Assembly (NCBI GenBank): GCA_034432635.1
Contig: DAOUBK010000100.1
Location: 1 to 64,000 of the forward strand
DNA length: 64,000 nt
DNA from: Roseiflexus sp034432635
Lineage (GTDB): Bacteria; Chloroflexota; Chloroflexia; Chloroflexales; Roseiflexaceae
Reading direction: 5' to 3'
In this document: in pieces, positions 17,320-25,359 of the stretch
Layout of the letters: every line of letters starts with the position of its first letter
Numbering within the stretch: the stretch's first letter is position 1
Notes under the pieces: model-generated
Told to the model about the DNA's origin: nothing
The model's input: the letters and a program-made list of their open reading frames with translations, nothing else
Database searches by the model: none
Translations under genes and position numbers: made by a program

Positions 17320-17525
17320 GTTGAAAGCAAGTGGTATTGAAACGCTGCGTTAATTAATTTTTTTGTAAGTTTAGGACCGATGTATGCGATATACAGCGGT
17401 TGATCAGGATTAATTGGATAGGTGAAGTTAATGCGATACTGTCGGCGTTTGATCTTGCTGTGCCAGAAACATTCAATTTCGTGACCATCTGGATCAGAAC
17501 GGAAATTCTCACCTCCTCTCAGCAC
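17320..17525 (-). pseudogene. remnant of a small unidentified protein gene
   Basis: A minus-strand frame reads DPDGHEIECFWHSKIKRRQY, INFTYPINPDQP and IYIAYIGPKLTKK-like text, a coherent small basic protein end. The DNA is clearly more AT-rich than its surroundings. The frame starts right after a stop, follows a strong GGAGGTGA box with no start codon at a usable distance, and runs past an A7 tract into the tmRNA gene. Reading one base shifted at the A7 tract would give a natural stop. I take it as a broken gene; the family is not identified, and a toxin-like small protein is only one possibility. Confidence 0.35.
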
Positions 17526-18130
17526 TCAACGTGCTGCAATACACGGTGCAATGCGTTGGTCACGTTGCGCAAGACCTACTGCTCCGAGACAGGACATAAT
17601 AACCGGCAATACATGACTCAGCCCGTATCCAACATTTGCGGTACGGTAGAAGTCAGTTGCAGCACTGGTGGGTATCCGCACAACGTCGGCGGAGAGTCGG
17701 GGAGGCACATAGGTTCAGGAATAGTCAGGCCTGCATGCTCGTAGACGAACCACGGCATGTACTCTCCACGTGCACCTATTCCACTTTGTTGGGTGGTGCT
17801 ACTCGCTGGATAGGTCTCACGAGGACCGATCCGATCTGCTGAAAGATAGGTCAAAGTATTCAATGTCTGTATAAGTGGTTCAGGAATCTCTTTCGGTTTT
17901 TCCAGAAAAGGTGCTACCACTGCACCAGACTTAACCTGCATGCGCCAGAATGCATGCCCTGAACGATGTTCGATTCCTATGGCAAATTGATCGCGCCCGC
18001 TGATCTTATCGACCAATTCATCAGCACCACCTAGTGCAAGCTCGCGTCCATTTAGCACTAATGCGTCACCGAGCGGATACTCTCCCAGATCGAAGGTGTT
18101 CGCGTCAAGCCCTTCAACATCTTCCTCCAC
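17526..18130 (-). pseudogene. AAA ATPase of the DUF3696 type, truncated and frameshifted
   Basis: Two overlapping minus-strand frames carry the middle of a DUF3696-type AAA ATPase (SMC/OLD-like): LSADRIGPRETYP and ARGEYMPWFVYEHAG in the first frame (17618-18130), then SAATDFYRTANVGYGLSHVL in the second (17526-17708). The Walker A region that should come first, the Walker B and His-rich end that should follow, and the DUF3696 domain are all missing. Intact relatives often belong to defence or other accessory islands. This copy is a fossil beside the tmRNA gene. Confidence 0.6.
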
Positions 18131-18259
18131 GCATACCTCCTGCTTTGCTCAGGCTATCAACCAGCGTTATCCGTAGAGGAGAACCTACTGGCACGGATAC
18201 CCTGAAACCCTAAGGACAGACAATCTATATCGTTATGATTATACTATAACGCTTACTCC

Positions 18260-18688
18260 TCACGCTTGGTGCAATGCCCCACTGCTCAACGGCGCTACTT
18301 CTATGGGAATATCGGTTTCCCGGAGCAGTTGGGTCGCAATGTCGCCGCTGATCCAGTGTCGCCAGGTACGCGGGCGTGGTTTGCCGATGATGATCCGCTG
18401 CACGCCATGCTCGTGCGCATAGCGGAGAATCGAGTCGACCACACGGTGACTATCGATAACGGTAACGTGCGCACCTAGATCGCGTGCCAGACGCAGATTG
18501 CGCTCCAGTTGCTGTGCGGTATGCGCCGGGCGTCGTGTGGCAGCTCCCGGCGGTTCAACATGCAGCGCCAGCAATTCTGCGCCAAGTTCTACCCCTACAC
18601 GCGCTGCGTACCGGATAACCGCCTGCGATTGCGCCTCTTCACTGATACATACCAGAATGCGCACCGGTGCAGAATGTTGATCGGTCAC
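18260..18688 (-). CDS. KdpD-like universal stress (Usp) domain protein
   Basis: A 142-residue single-domain protein that resembles the Usp domain inside KdpD potassium-sensor kinases more than free UspA: RILVCISEEAQSQAVIRYAA, AELLALHVEPPG, HEHGVQRIIIGKPRPRTW and the GDIATQLLRETDIPIEV end. No histidine kinase part is present. The start lies 17 bases after the stop of the upstream P-type ATPase gene, so the two are probably one unit and the Usp protein may control or sense with that membrane protein. Ligand binding is not proven. Confidence 0.82.
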   Translation of the reverse strand: MTDQHSAPVRILVCISEEAQSQAVIRYAARVGVELGAELLALHVEPPGAATRRPAHTAQQLERNLRLARDLGAHVTVIDSHRVVDSILRYAHEHGVQRIIIGKPRPRTWRHWISGDIATQLLRETDIPIEVAPLSSGALHQA

Positions 18689-18705
18689 AGATCACTCACC
18701 GTGCT

Positions 18706-21495
18706 TCAAAATGCAAACTGCACCACCTGATGGCGGCGTTGCCACCATTTGAAGATTTCGTCCGCCAAGAGCATAATGCCCGGGAAGCACGCCAGCATTA
18801 TCCAGTGCTCCGGTTGGGGCGGCACAAAGTTGAACAGTGTTGCTAGAGGTTCGATATAGACCAGTGCCAGCATCAAGACAACCGAGAGCAATGTCCCGAC
18901 CACCAGCGCACGATTTGTGAACAGACCGATCCGAAAGATCGAACTCCGGCTCGTCCGACTGGCGAACGCTACACCCACCTGCGCCATAACGATCGCCATG
19001 TAGGTCAGAGTCGTCGCCTGGGCATAGATCTGGCCGCTGCTCTCCATCGGCATGCCGGGTCGCCATCCGGCGCTCCAGTATGCCGCGAAAAATGCCAGTA
19101 ACGCCAGCGCGCCTTCCAGCATGCCGAGTACTGCAAATATGCGTAGCAATATCTTGCGATCAAGAAGCGGCGCGGTGCGTGAGCGCGGTGGTTGCTCAAG
19201 CGTGCCCGGTTCGGGTGGTTCGGTGCTCAACGCGACCGACGGCAGCAATTCGGTGCCGACATCGATCGCTAGCACTTGGAGCACGGTGAGTGGCAACGGT
19301 ATGCTAGCAATGACGCTTGCGACGATAACGACGGCTTCAGCGACATTGTGCGCAAAAATGTAGGCGGCAAGTTTCTGGATATTGGCAAAAATGGCGCGTC
19401 CCTCTTCGATAGCCAGCAGCAGACCGGCAGGGTGTTGTGCATTGAGCACGATATCGGCGGCAGCCAGCGCAACTGCCGTTCCCGATGCGCTGACCACCAC
19501 ACCAATTTCCGCCTGTCGCAGCGCAGGCGCATCGTTGATGCTGTCACCCAGAAAAGCGACAATTTCGCCGCGTTGCTGCAACGCTTCGACGATTCGCCGC
19601 TTGTGCGTTGCATCCAGTTGCGCAAAGATCACATCCTCCAGCGGTGCGAGGAGCAATCCGAGGTTGGCGCTGCTCATGGCATCGAGATCCGCACCGGTGA
19701 CGATCTGGATATGCGGCGCGTCGATCAGCCCAACCCGCCGTGCAATCGCTTCGGCGGTCAGTCCGTATGCGCCGGTCACGATGATGACGCGGATGCCAGC
19801 CTTGCGGCACCCTTCGATCAGTTGCACGACTTCTGGTTGCGGCGGTTCCTGGAGCGCAGCAAACCCGAGGAAGGTGAGATCATGTTCAATATCTCGCGCG
19901 CGCCACATGATCCCTTCGAACGGATCTTCGACGGAGCGTGTAGCGAAGGCGACGACCCGCTGACCCTTGCGGGCGTACTCATCGATGGCATGCTCGATCT
20001 CCTGCCTCATTGTTTCGTCCAGGTCCTGGACGACGCCGTGATACTGGATGCGGACACAGATTGAGAGTACTGCGCGACCTGTGCCACGCACATACGCAGC
20101 TAGTTCACGTTTTCCATCGCGCTCAGTGGCAACCACCACACTGCCGAGTTGCCGGCGCGGTTCGTATGGGAAACTCTGTAAGCGGACGATGTGCTGACCA
20201 AGTGATGCTTCATCGATGCCGCCGCGCGCCGCAGTCGCCAGCAGCGCCCCCTCCAGCGGATCACCGACAATGTACCAGTCGGGGTGGCTTGCATCGGGTG
20301 GCATCAGGCGCGAATTGTTGCACAGCACCGCAGCGCGCAGGACTGCGGTCAGGTCAGGTTCAGACGCGACCCGTACCAGGGCGCGTTCGTACAGGAATGC
20401 GCCTTCTGGACGATACTCACTGCCGGTTGTGGTGTAGACGCGCCCACCAGCCCAGATGGCGCTAACGGCGAAAGTTGTGCTGGTCAACGTCTCGACGCGA
20501 TCAGCGCACAGAACGGTCGCCGAACTCAAACTTTCGACACCCGCCAGTCGCCGAACCAGTACTCCATAGCGTGCCAGTCGTCGCCGCGCCAGCGCCAGCG
20601 CTAGGGTAACCGTCGGCAGCAATCCTTCTGGCACAAAAGCGATGATCATGCCGATAGCGAAGATGATGCCGGCTTGAATGGTAAATTGTTGCCCCAGAAC
20701 GGTCAGCAGGAAAGCGCCAATACCGGCGACAATCGCCACACGGGTGATGGTGGCAGCCAGTGAGTTCAACGTCTGTCCCAGCGGGCTGGGTTCTGCCCGG
20801 AGCGCTGCGGTGCTTTCCGCAATTGTGCCAAGCAAGGTTTGCATGCCAGTATGAATGGCGACCAGACTGCCCTGTCCCTCGAATACGACAGTCCCCGCCA
20901 GCAGAATGTTTGGTCGCTCTACCAGCGCCAGCGTCGGATCGGGCATCGCCCCGGCTACCTTGGTTACCGGCGCTGCGTTGCCGGTCAGCGCCGTTTGCTT
21001 GACCCGCAACCCCTCACTGGAGATCAGGTAGCCATCGGCAACAACGACCGTTCCCGGCTTCAGCGGCAGAATATCGCCAGGAACAACATCCGTGGTCGGA
21101 ATCTGGCGCACCTGCCCGGCTCGACGCACATACGCAGTTGCGGGCAATAACTGACGGAGCGCGGCGATGGCGCGTTCAGCCAGATATTCCTGCCACGCCG
21201 TGAAGATGCCATTGAGGAACGCAACCACGAGGATGACCCACCCGATCACCGGTGTGTCGCTGAGGAAAGCCAGCAACCCGGCGATCAGCAGGATCAGCGA
21301 GATCCAGTTGATGAACGAGGCAGCCAGACGGCGAAATGTGGAGAGCGGTAACGTATCGGCAATCGCATTCGGACCGTAGCGTTCACGGCGTTTGCGTGCC
21401 TCCGCTTCGTCGAGGCCCTGGGGAGCGGTCTGCAACGCGGCGCAGACCTCGAGCGGCGACATTGCCGCAAGCTGATCCAGCGAGTGGTCCGACAC
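18706..21495 (-). CDS. P-type ATPase homologue (Na,K-ATPase-like) with altered catalytic motifs
   Basis: Full-length 929-residue membrane protein with cation-ATPase N-terminal domain, actuator, P/N domains and about ten membrane segments. FVPEGLLPTVTLALALARRR and DVGTELLPSVALSTEPPEP match P2C (Na,K/H,K-type) pumps. The phosphorylation motif DKTGTLT reads DRVETLT (Asp332 kept), actuator TGES reads TGNA, the nucleotide-binding KGA region reads YVRGTGRA, and TGD reads TGAY. GDSINDAPAL is nearly normal. The open frame is intact, so it is probably expressed but unlikely to pump in the usual way. GTG start chosen from GAGGAG four bases upstream; the longer frame would overlap nuoE. Last but one gene of the nuo run. 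Confidence 0.88.
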   Translation of the reverse strand: MSDHSLDQLAAMSPLEVCAALQTAPQGLDEAEARKRRERYGPNAIADTLPLSTFRRLAASFINWISLILLIAGLLAFLSDTPVIGWVILVVAFLNGIFTAWQEYLAERAIAALRQLLPATAYVRRAGQVRQIPTTDVVPGDILPLKPGTVVVADGYLISSEGLRVKQTALTGNAAPVTKVAGAMPDPTLALVERPNILLAGTVVFEGQGSLVAIHTGMQTLLGTIAESTAALRAEPSPLGQTLNSLAATITRVAIVAGIGAFLLTVLGQQFTIQAGIIFAIGMIIAFVPEGLLPTVTLALALARRRLARYGVLVRRLAGVESLSSATVLCADRVETLTSTTFAVSAIWAGGRVYTTTGSEYRPEGAFLYERALVRVASEPDLTAVLRAAVLCNNSRLMPPDASHPDWYIVGDPLEGALLATAARGGIDEASLGQHIVRLQSFPYEPRRQLGSVVVATERDGKRELAAYVRGTGRAVLSICVRIQYHGVVQDLDETMRQEIEHAIDEYARKGQRVVAFATRSVEDPFEGIMWRARDIEHDLTFLGFAALQEPPQPEVVQLIEGCRKAGIRVIIVTGAYGLTAEAIARRVGLIDAPHIQIVTGADLDAMSSANLGLLLAPLEDVIFAQLDATHKRRIVEALQQRGEIVAFLGDSINDAPALRQAEIGVVVSASGTAVALAAADIVLNAQHPAGLLLAIEEGRAIFANIQKLAAYIFAHNVAEAVVIVASVIASIPLPLTVLQVLAIDVGTELLPSVALSTEPPEPGTLEQPPRSRTAPLLDRKILLRIFAVLGMLEGALALLAFFAAYWSAGWRPGMPMESSGQIYAQATTLTYMAIVMAQVGVAFASRTSRSSIFRIGLFTNRALVVGTLLSVVLMLALVYIEPLATLFNFVPPQPEHWIMLACFPGIMLLADEIFKWWQRRHQVVQFAF

Positions 21496-21514
21496 GACGC
21501 TCCTCGCGCACAGA

Positions 21515-22039
21515 TTACCGGTCTGCGTAGCGTCCTGAAATGCTGAGTTGCTCGCCAGACTCTGCACGCTGGCGGAGCATCGCCAGCACCTGTTCCACCT
21601 TCTCCGGCGTCGTCAGGTCGTGGTAATACTCCAGATTTGCCTGTAACACCGGCGCATGATCACAGTCTGCCAGGCACTTAACCCGTTGCAGCGTGAACAT
21701 ACCGTCAGGCGTTGTCTGATCAACGCCAATCCCCAGTTTTGCCTGGAGCGCTGCGATCAGTTCCTCGGCGCCACAGAACGCACATGGAACATCATCACAC
21801 ACCTGAAGCACCCATTTGCCCACCGGCTGATCGTAGAGGAGCGAGTAGAAACCGGCGACCTCGAACACATCAGTTGGCGGCATATCGAGCAGTTCAGCCA
21901 CTTCGCGCATGGCTGCGTCGGTAAGGTAGCCATACTCATCCTGTGCGATGAAGAGCAATGGGAGCACTGCACTCCGCTTGTGCGAGTAGCGCGCAATGAT
22001 CGCTTCGATCTCGGCGCCATGCTTTTCGATCAATGACAT
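21515..22039 (-). CDS. nuoE: NADH-quinone oxidoreductase subunit E (24 kDa, [2Fe-2S])
   Basis: Thioredoxin-like iron-sulfur subunit of the NADH-input arm of complex I, 174 residues. The cluster ligands are C-x4-C in VCDDVPC and C-x3-C in CLADCDHAPV, separated as usual. The helical N terminus and the segment DVFEVAGFYSLLYDQPVGKW are typical. It is the fifth gene of nuoABCDE on this strand; nuoF onward is not in this window, so the complex is encoded at more than one place. A second NuoE homologue, hoxE, occurs at 43.6 kb. Confidence 0.93.
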   Translation of the reverse strand: MSLIEKHGAEIEAIIARYSHKRSAVLPLLFIAQDEYGYLTDAAMREVAELLDMPPTDVFEVAGFYSLLYDQPVGKWVLQVCDDVPCAFCGAEELIAALQAKLGIGVDQTTPDGMFTLQRVKCLADCDHAPVLQANLEYYHDLTTPEKVEQVLAMLRQRAESGEQLSISGRYADR

Positions 22040-22064
22040 ACTCGATCTCGTTTACGTTCAACAT

Positions 22065-23318
22065 TTATCGATCAACTTCTCCGAGTACTGGGTCGAGGGA
22101 CGCAATCAGCGCCACCAGGTCGGCGACCAGATGCCCACGTGCCATGTGTGGCAGCGACTGCAGGTTGACGAACGAAGGCGCACGGAAGTGAACACGATAA
22201 GGTTTGGCGCTGCCATCGCTGACGATGTAGGTTGCAAGTTCACCACGCGGTGACTCAACCGCTGCCAGTGCGTCGCCACGCGGCGGTTTGAAGCCTTCCG
22301 TCCACAGTTTGAAATGATGGATGAGCGCCTCCATGCTCTGCGTGATTTCGCTCTTCGGCGGCGGCGCGATCTTGCGATCCGACGTCATGTAGGGTCCAGG
22401 GCCCATGTCGCGCAGGCGTTGCAACGCCTGGCGGCAGATAGAGACACTTTCGCGCATCTCTGCGATCCGTACCAGGTAGCGGTCGTAAATATCGCCGTGG
22501 GTGGCGGTTGGAATGGCGAACGAATAGGTCTCGTAGCCGCAGTACGGCATCGTTTTGCGCAGGTCCCACGCCACCCCGGTAGCGCGCAGGCCCGGTCCAG
22601 TCAATCCGAGGGCAATTGCTGCTTCGCTGTCGATTGCGCCGATCCCCTGCGTGCGTTCGATCCACAGCGGATTGTCGGTCAACAGCGCTTCGTATTCATC
22701 GATCCGCCCTGGCATGATCTGCAGGAACGCCTCGACGGCTGCATCGAAGCCGGCAGGCAGATCGTATGCCAGCCCTCCAACCCGGAAGTAGCTGGTCATC
22801 ATCCGTGCGCCTGAGACCAGCTCAAAAATATCAAGAATCTGTTCACGTTCGCGAAAACCGTAGAGGAAGATACTCATCGCCGCCAGATCGAGCGCATGCG
22901 TGCCGAGCCATACCAGGTGGCTGGCGATCCGTTGCAGTTCCACCAGTAGCACGCGCGCAACGGTAGCGCGCTCCGGAACCTCGCAACCGAGCAGTTTTTC
23001 GACCGCCAGTACATAACTCAGATTGTTGGAGAGCGGCGCCAGATAATCGGTGCGATCGGTCAGCACTACCGCTTTCTGATACGTCTTGCTCTCCATCGTT
23101 TTCTCGATGCCGGTGTGCAGGAATCCGACGTCCGGCGCAACATCGACCACCGTTTCGCCATCCAGTTCGACGACCAGTCGCAGCACACCGTGGGTGCTTG
23201 GATGATGGGGACCCATGTTGAGCACCATGGTCTCTTTCTCTCCCGCAAGCGCCGGGCGCGTGATCTGACTGGGTGCCGGAATGCTCAGGTTGCGTGTGCG
23301 GATTTCGGCGACGGTCAT
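22065..23318 (-). CDS. nuoD: NADH-quinone oxidoreductase subunit D (49 kDa)
   Basis: Quinone-site subunit of complex I, in the membrane-proximal part of the peripheral arm and related to hydrogenase large subunits. Seen: GPHHPSTHGVLRLVVELDGE near the N terminus, VGFLHTGIEKTMESKTYQKA, DRTDYLAPLSNNLSYVLAVE and a C-terminal YIVSDGSAKPYRVHFRAPSF ending in DPVLGEVDR. The nickel-binding cysteines of hydrogenases are absent, as expected. 417 residues, a normal length. It follows nuoC by six bases. Confidence 0.96.
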   Translation of the reverse strand: MTVAEIRTRNLSIPAPSQITRPALAGEKETMVLNMGPHHPSTHGVLRLVVELDGETVVDVAPDVGFLHTGIEKTMESKTYQKAVVLTDRTDYLAPLSNNLSYVLAVEKLLGCEVPERATVARVLLVELQRIASHLVWLGTHALDLAAMSIFLYGFREREQILDIFELVSGARMMTSYFRVGGLAYDLPAGFDAAVEAFLQIMPGRIDEYEALLTDNPLWIERTQGIGAIDSEAAIALGLTGPGLRATGVAWDLRKTMPYCGYETYSFAIPTATHGDIYDRYLVRIAEMRESVSICRQALQRLRDMGPGPYMTSDRKIAPPPKSEITQSMEALIHHFKLWTEGFKPPRGDALAAVESPRGELATYIVSDGSAKPYRVHFRAPSFVNLQSLPHMARGHLVADLVALIASLDPVLGEVDR

Positions 23319-23324
23319 AGCGGC

Positions 23325-23849
23325 TCACTCCTTCGCAAACGGTTTATGCGCATAGATTCGGTCCTGGTTGAAGGTGAATGCCACTTCCTCCGCACCGAGC
23401 GGCACATCTTTGCGCAGTGGATACCCTTCCCAATCTTCCGGCATGAGGATGCGGTCTAGACACGGATGGCCGGTAAAAACGATGCCAAACATATCGAACG
23501 TCTCGCGCTCGTGGTAGTTAGCGCCGGGCCAGAGACCGGTCAGTGATGGGACGGCAGGGTGACGCTCATCGACGCCAACTTTCAGGCAGATACGGTTGCG
23601 ATGGGTAAATGATAGCAGATGATAGATGACCTCGAAGCGCGGCTCACGACCAAGATAATCGACGCCGCACAGGTTTTCGAGGAAATTGAACTGCAGTTGC
23701 GGGTCATCATGCAGAAAACGCGCAACATCGACGATCCGTTTCGGGCGAACGTACACGCTCAGGTCGCCACGAAACTCCGTCGATCCGAGGATTGCATCGG
23801 GCAATGCTGCCCGCAATCGCTCCAACACGGTTGCATTGTCGAGCGCCAT
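23325..23849 (-). CDS. nuoC: NADH-quinone oxidoreductase subunit C (30 kDa)
   Basis: Peripheral-arm subunit that scaffolds NuoB and NuoD, 174 residues. The 30-kDa subunit signature is ERETFDMFGIVFTGHPCLDR, followed by LMPEDWEGYPLRKDVPLG. FNFLENLCGVDYLG is the usual mid-domain block. The start ATG at 23849 is preferred because GGAGAG lies six bases upstream. It sits between nuoB and nuoD with short spacers. Confidence 0.94.
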   Translation of the reverse strand: MALDNATVLERLRAALPDAILGSTEFRGDLSVYVRPKRIVDVARFLHDDPQLQFNFLENLCGVDYLGREPRFEVIYHLLSFTHRNRICLKVGVDERHPAVPSLTGLWPGANYHERETFDMFGIVFTGHPCLDRILMPEDWEGYPLRKDVPLGAEEVAFTFNQDRIYAHKPFAKE

Positions 23850-23886
23850 CTTGAACTCTCCAGGCAAAGGTTCGGCTGAGATGTTC

Positions 23887-24390
23887 CTACGAGAGGCGAA
23901 CCGGCTCGCGCAGTTCGCCGTTAAGGCGCATGCGTTTCACCTTCTCATGCAGATGGATAATGCCATCGATCAACGCCTCGGGACGTGGCGGGCATCCGGC
24001 GACGTAGACATCGACCGGAATGATTTCATCGACACCCTGAACGATCGCGTAGTTGTTGAATACTCCGCCGCACGCGGCGCAATCACCCATAGCGATCACC
24101 CATTTCGGGTCGGCCATCTGGTCGTACAGACGGCGCACCACCGGTGCCATCTTCCGCGAGACGCGCCCGGCGACGATCATGAGATCAGCCTGCCGCGGTG
24201 ATGCCCGGTTGATCTCCATGCCAAAACGCGACAGGTCGTAGTTAGCGCCCTGCGCGCCCATCATTTCGATGGCGCAACACGCCAGGCCAAACAGCAGGGG
24301 CCACATCGCGCTCGATCGACTCCAGTTCACCAGCTGCTCGAGCGATGCAGTGACGATCCCCATATCGCCCGCTTTTTGCTCTATTCCCAT
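23887..24390 (-). CDS. nuoB: NADH-quinone oxidoreductase subunit B (20 kDa, cluster N2)
   Basis: Carries the terminal [4Fe-4S] cluster N2 that passes electrons to quinone. Ligands seen: the adjacent Cys pair in GLACCAIEMM, a Cys in GDCAACGG and the Cys of GCPPRPEAL. PLLFGLACCAIEMMG and GRVSRKMAPV are standard. The start is ATG 24390 with GAGGAG upstream, overlapping the nuoA stop by ten bases, a sign of translational coupling; a start 21 bases earlier would extend the overlap. About 167 residues. Confidence 0.95.
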   Translation of the reverse strand: MGIEQKAGDMGIVTASLEQLVNWSRSSAMWPLLFGLACCAIEMMGAQGANYDLSRFGMEINRASPRQADLMIVAGRVSRKMAPVVRRLYDQMADPKWVIAMGDCAACGGVFNNYAIVQGVDEIIPVDVYVAGCPPRPEALIDGIIHLHEKVKRMRLNGELREPVRLS

Positions 24391-24737
24391 CGCAGTGCTC
24401 CTCGCCGCCACTCATAGATCAGTCCAATTACCAGCACCACAAAGAACACCCCCATCGCCGCCAGCCCTGGGATGCCGAGTTGTCGGTAGACCAGCGCATA
24501 CGGGAACAGGAAGATGATCTCGATATCGAACAGAATGAACAACATCGCCACCAGATTAAATTTTATCGGAAAACGACGCTGTGCGGGACCAATCGGCTCC
24601 ATGCCCGACTCGTAGGGCATCAATTTGCGCCGGTTGGGTCGCTGCGGTCCCAGGTAGCGCGAGAGAACGATCACAAAGACCGCAATGAACATTGCGACCA
24701 GAAACAGCGTCAGGATGGGCAGATAGTCGATCAGCAT
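24381..24737 (-). CDS. nuoA: NADH-quinone oxidoreductase subunit A
   Basis: Small membrane subunit of complex I, 118 residues with three predicted membrane helices: LPILTLFLVAMFIAVFVIVL at the N terminus, one around FNLVAMLFILFDIEIIFLF, and AAMGVFFVVLVIGLIYEWR. The loop YESGMEPIGPAQRRFPIKF is the conserved quinone-channel loop. First gene of the minus-strand nuoABCDE run, about 70 bases after a strong promoter. Confidence 0.95.
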   Translation of the reverse strand: MLIDYLPILTLFLVAMFIAVFVIVLSRYLGPQRPNRRKLMPYESGMEPIGPAQRRFPIKFNLVAMLFILFDIEIIFLFPYALVYRQLGIPGLAAMGVFFVVLVIGLIYEWRRGALRWE

Positions 24738-24806
24738 CTATGGCGCCTTCGTCTCGAATGGAACAAACGGGGCGCATGCCTGGCGGAGCAGCGCCGCATG
24801 CATGGC

Positions 24807-24834
24807 ATTATACGACCTTCCAGATTTGTGTCAA
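24807..24834 (-). promoter_or_regulatory. promoter of nuoABCDE
   Basis: Minus strand: TTGACA (24834-24829), 16-base spacer, TATAAT (24812-24807). Both boxes match the consensus. The -35 overlaps the last codons of ogt, so the nuo unit has its own promoter inside a minus-strand gene series. Confidence 0.8.
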
Positions 24835-25340
24835 GATGCACAAAGTTGAACGTGTACTGCTTCATGCGCCAGCAGCGCGCGTTTCCGTTCAATCCCCCAG
24901 CGGTACCCACCCAGAGTGCCATCGGCACGCACGACGCGGTGACACGGCACGATCAGCGCCACCGGGTTGTTGGCACATGCTCGTGCCACAGCACGCACCG
25001 CATCTGGACGTCCCAATCGTTGCGCCACTTCCTGATAGGTCTGTGTTGCACCGTATGGAATTGAGCGCAACGCCTCCCAAACCAAACGCTGAAACGGCGT
25101 TGCCTCCACGTCGAGCGGCAGGTCGGGATGTTGCCGGACGCCGTTCAGATAGTCTAGGATCGTGCTCGTCCAGTGGTCGCTCACACACCCGGTATGCCGG
25201 ATGACCGCAGAACCAGACCTGCGCTCCAGATCGTTCCGCAACATATGCGGGTCATCACCAAGCGCCACAGCGCAGACCCCGCGTTCCGTTGCGGCAACGA
25301 GCAAGTATCCAAACCTGCAAGGCGCAAGCGTTACCATCAT
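24831..25340 (-). CDS. ogt: methylated-DNA-[protein]-cysteine S-methyltransferase
   Basis: Suicide repair enzyme that takes O6-alkyl groups from guanine onto its own cysteine. The active site is IVPCHRVVRADG, with the DNA-binding helix segment TYQEVAQRLGRPDAVRAVARA and ATPFQRLVWEALRSIPYG before it. The N-terminal domain is short and keeps no Ada zinc cysteines, so it is Ogt-like and not the Ada regulator. The open frame extends to 25394, but that would overlap the upstream gene; the Met-Met at 25340 gives about 169 residues, a typical length. Confidence 0.9.
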   Translation of the reverse strand: MMVTLAPCRFGYLLVAATERGVCAVALGDDPHMLRNDLERRSGSAVIRHTGCVSDHWTSTILDYLNGVRQHPDLPLDVEATPFQRLVWEALRSIPYGATQTYQEVAQRLGRPDAVRAVARACANNPVALIVPCHRVVRADGTLGGYRWGIERKRALLAHEAVHVQLCAS

Positions 25341-25359
25341 TGTGCGTAGATGCTTCACG

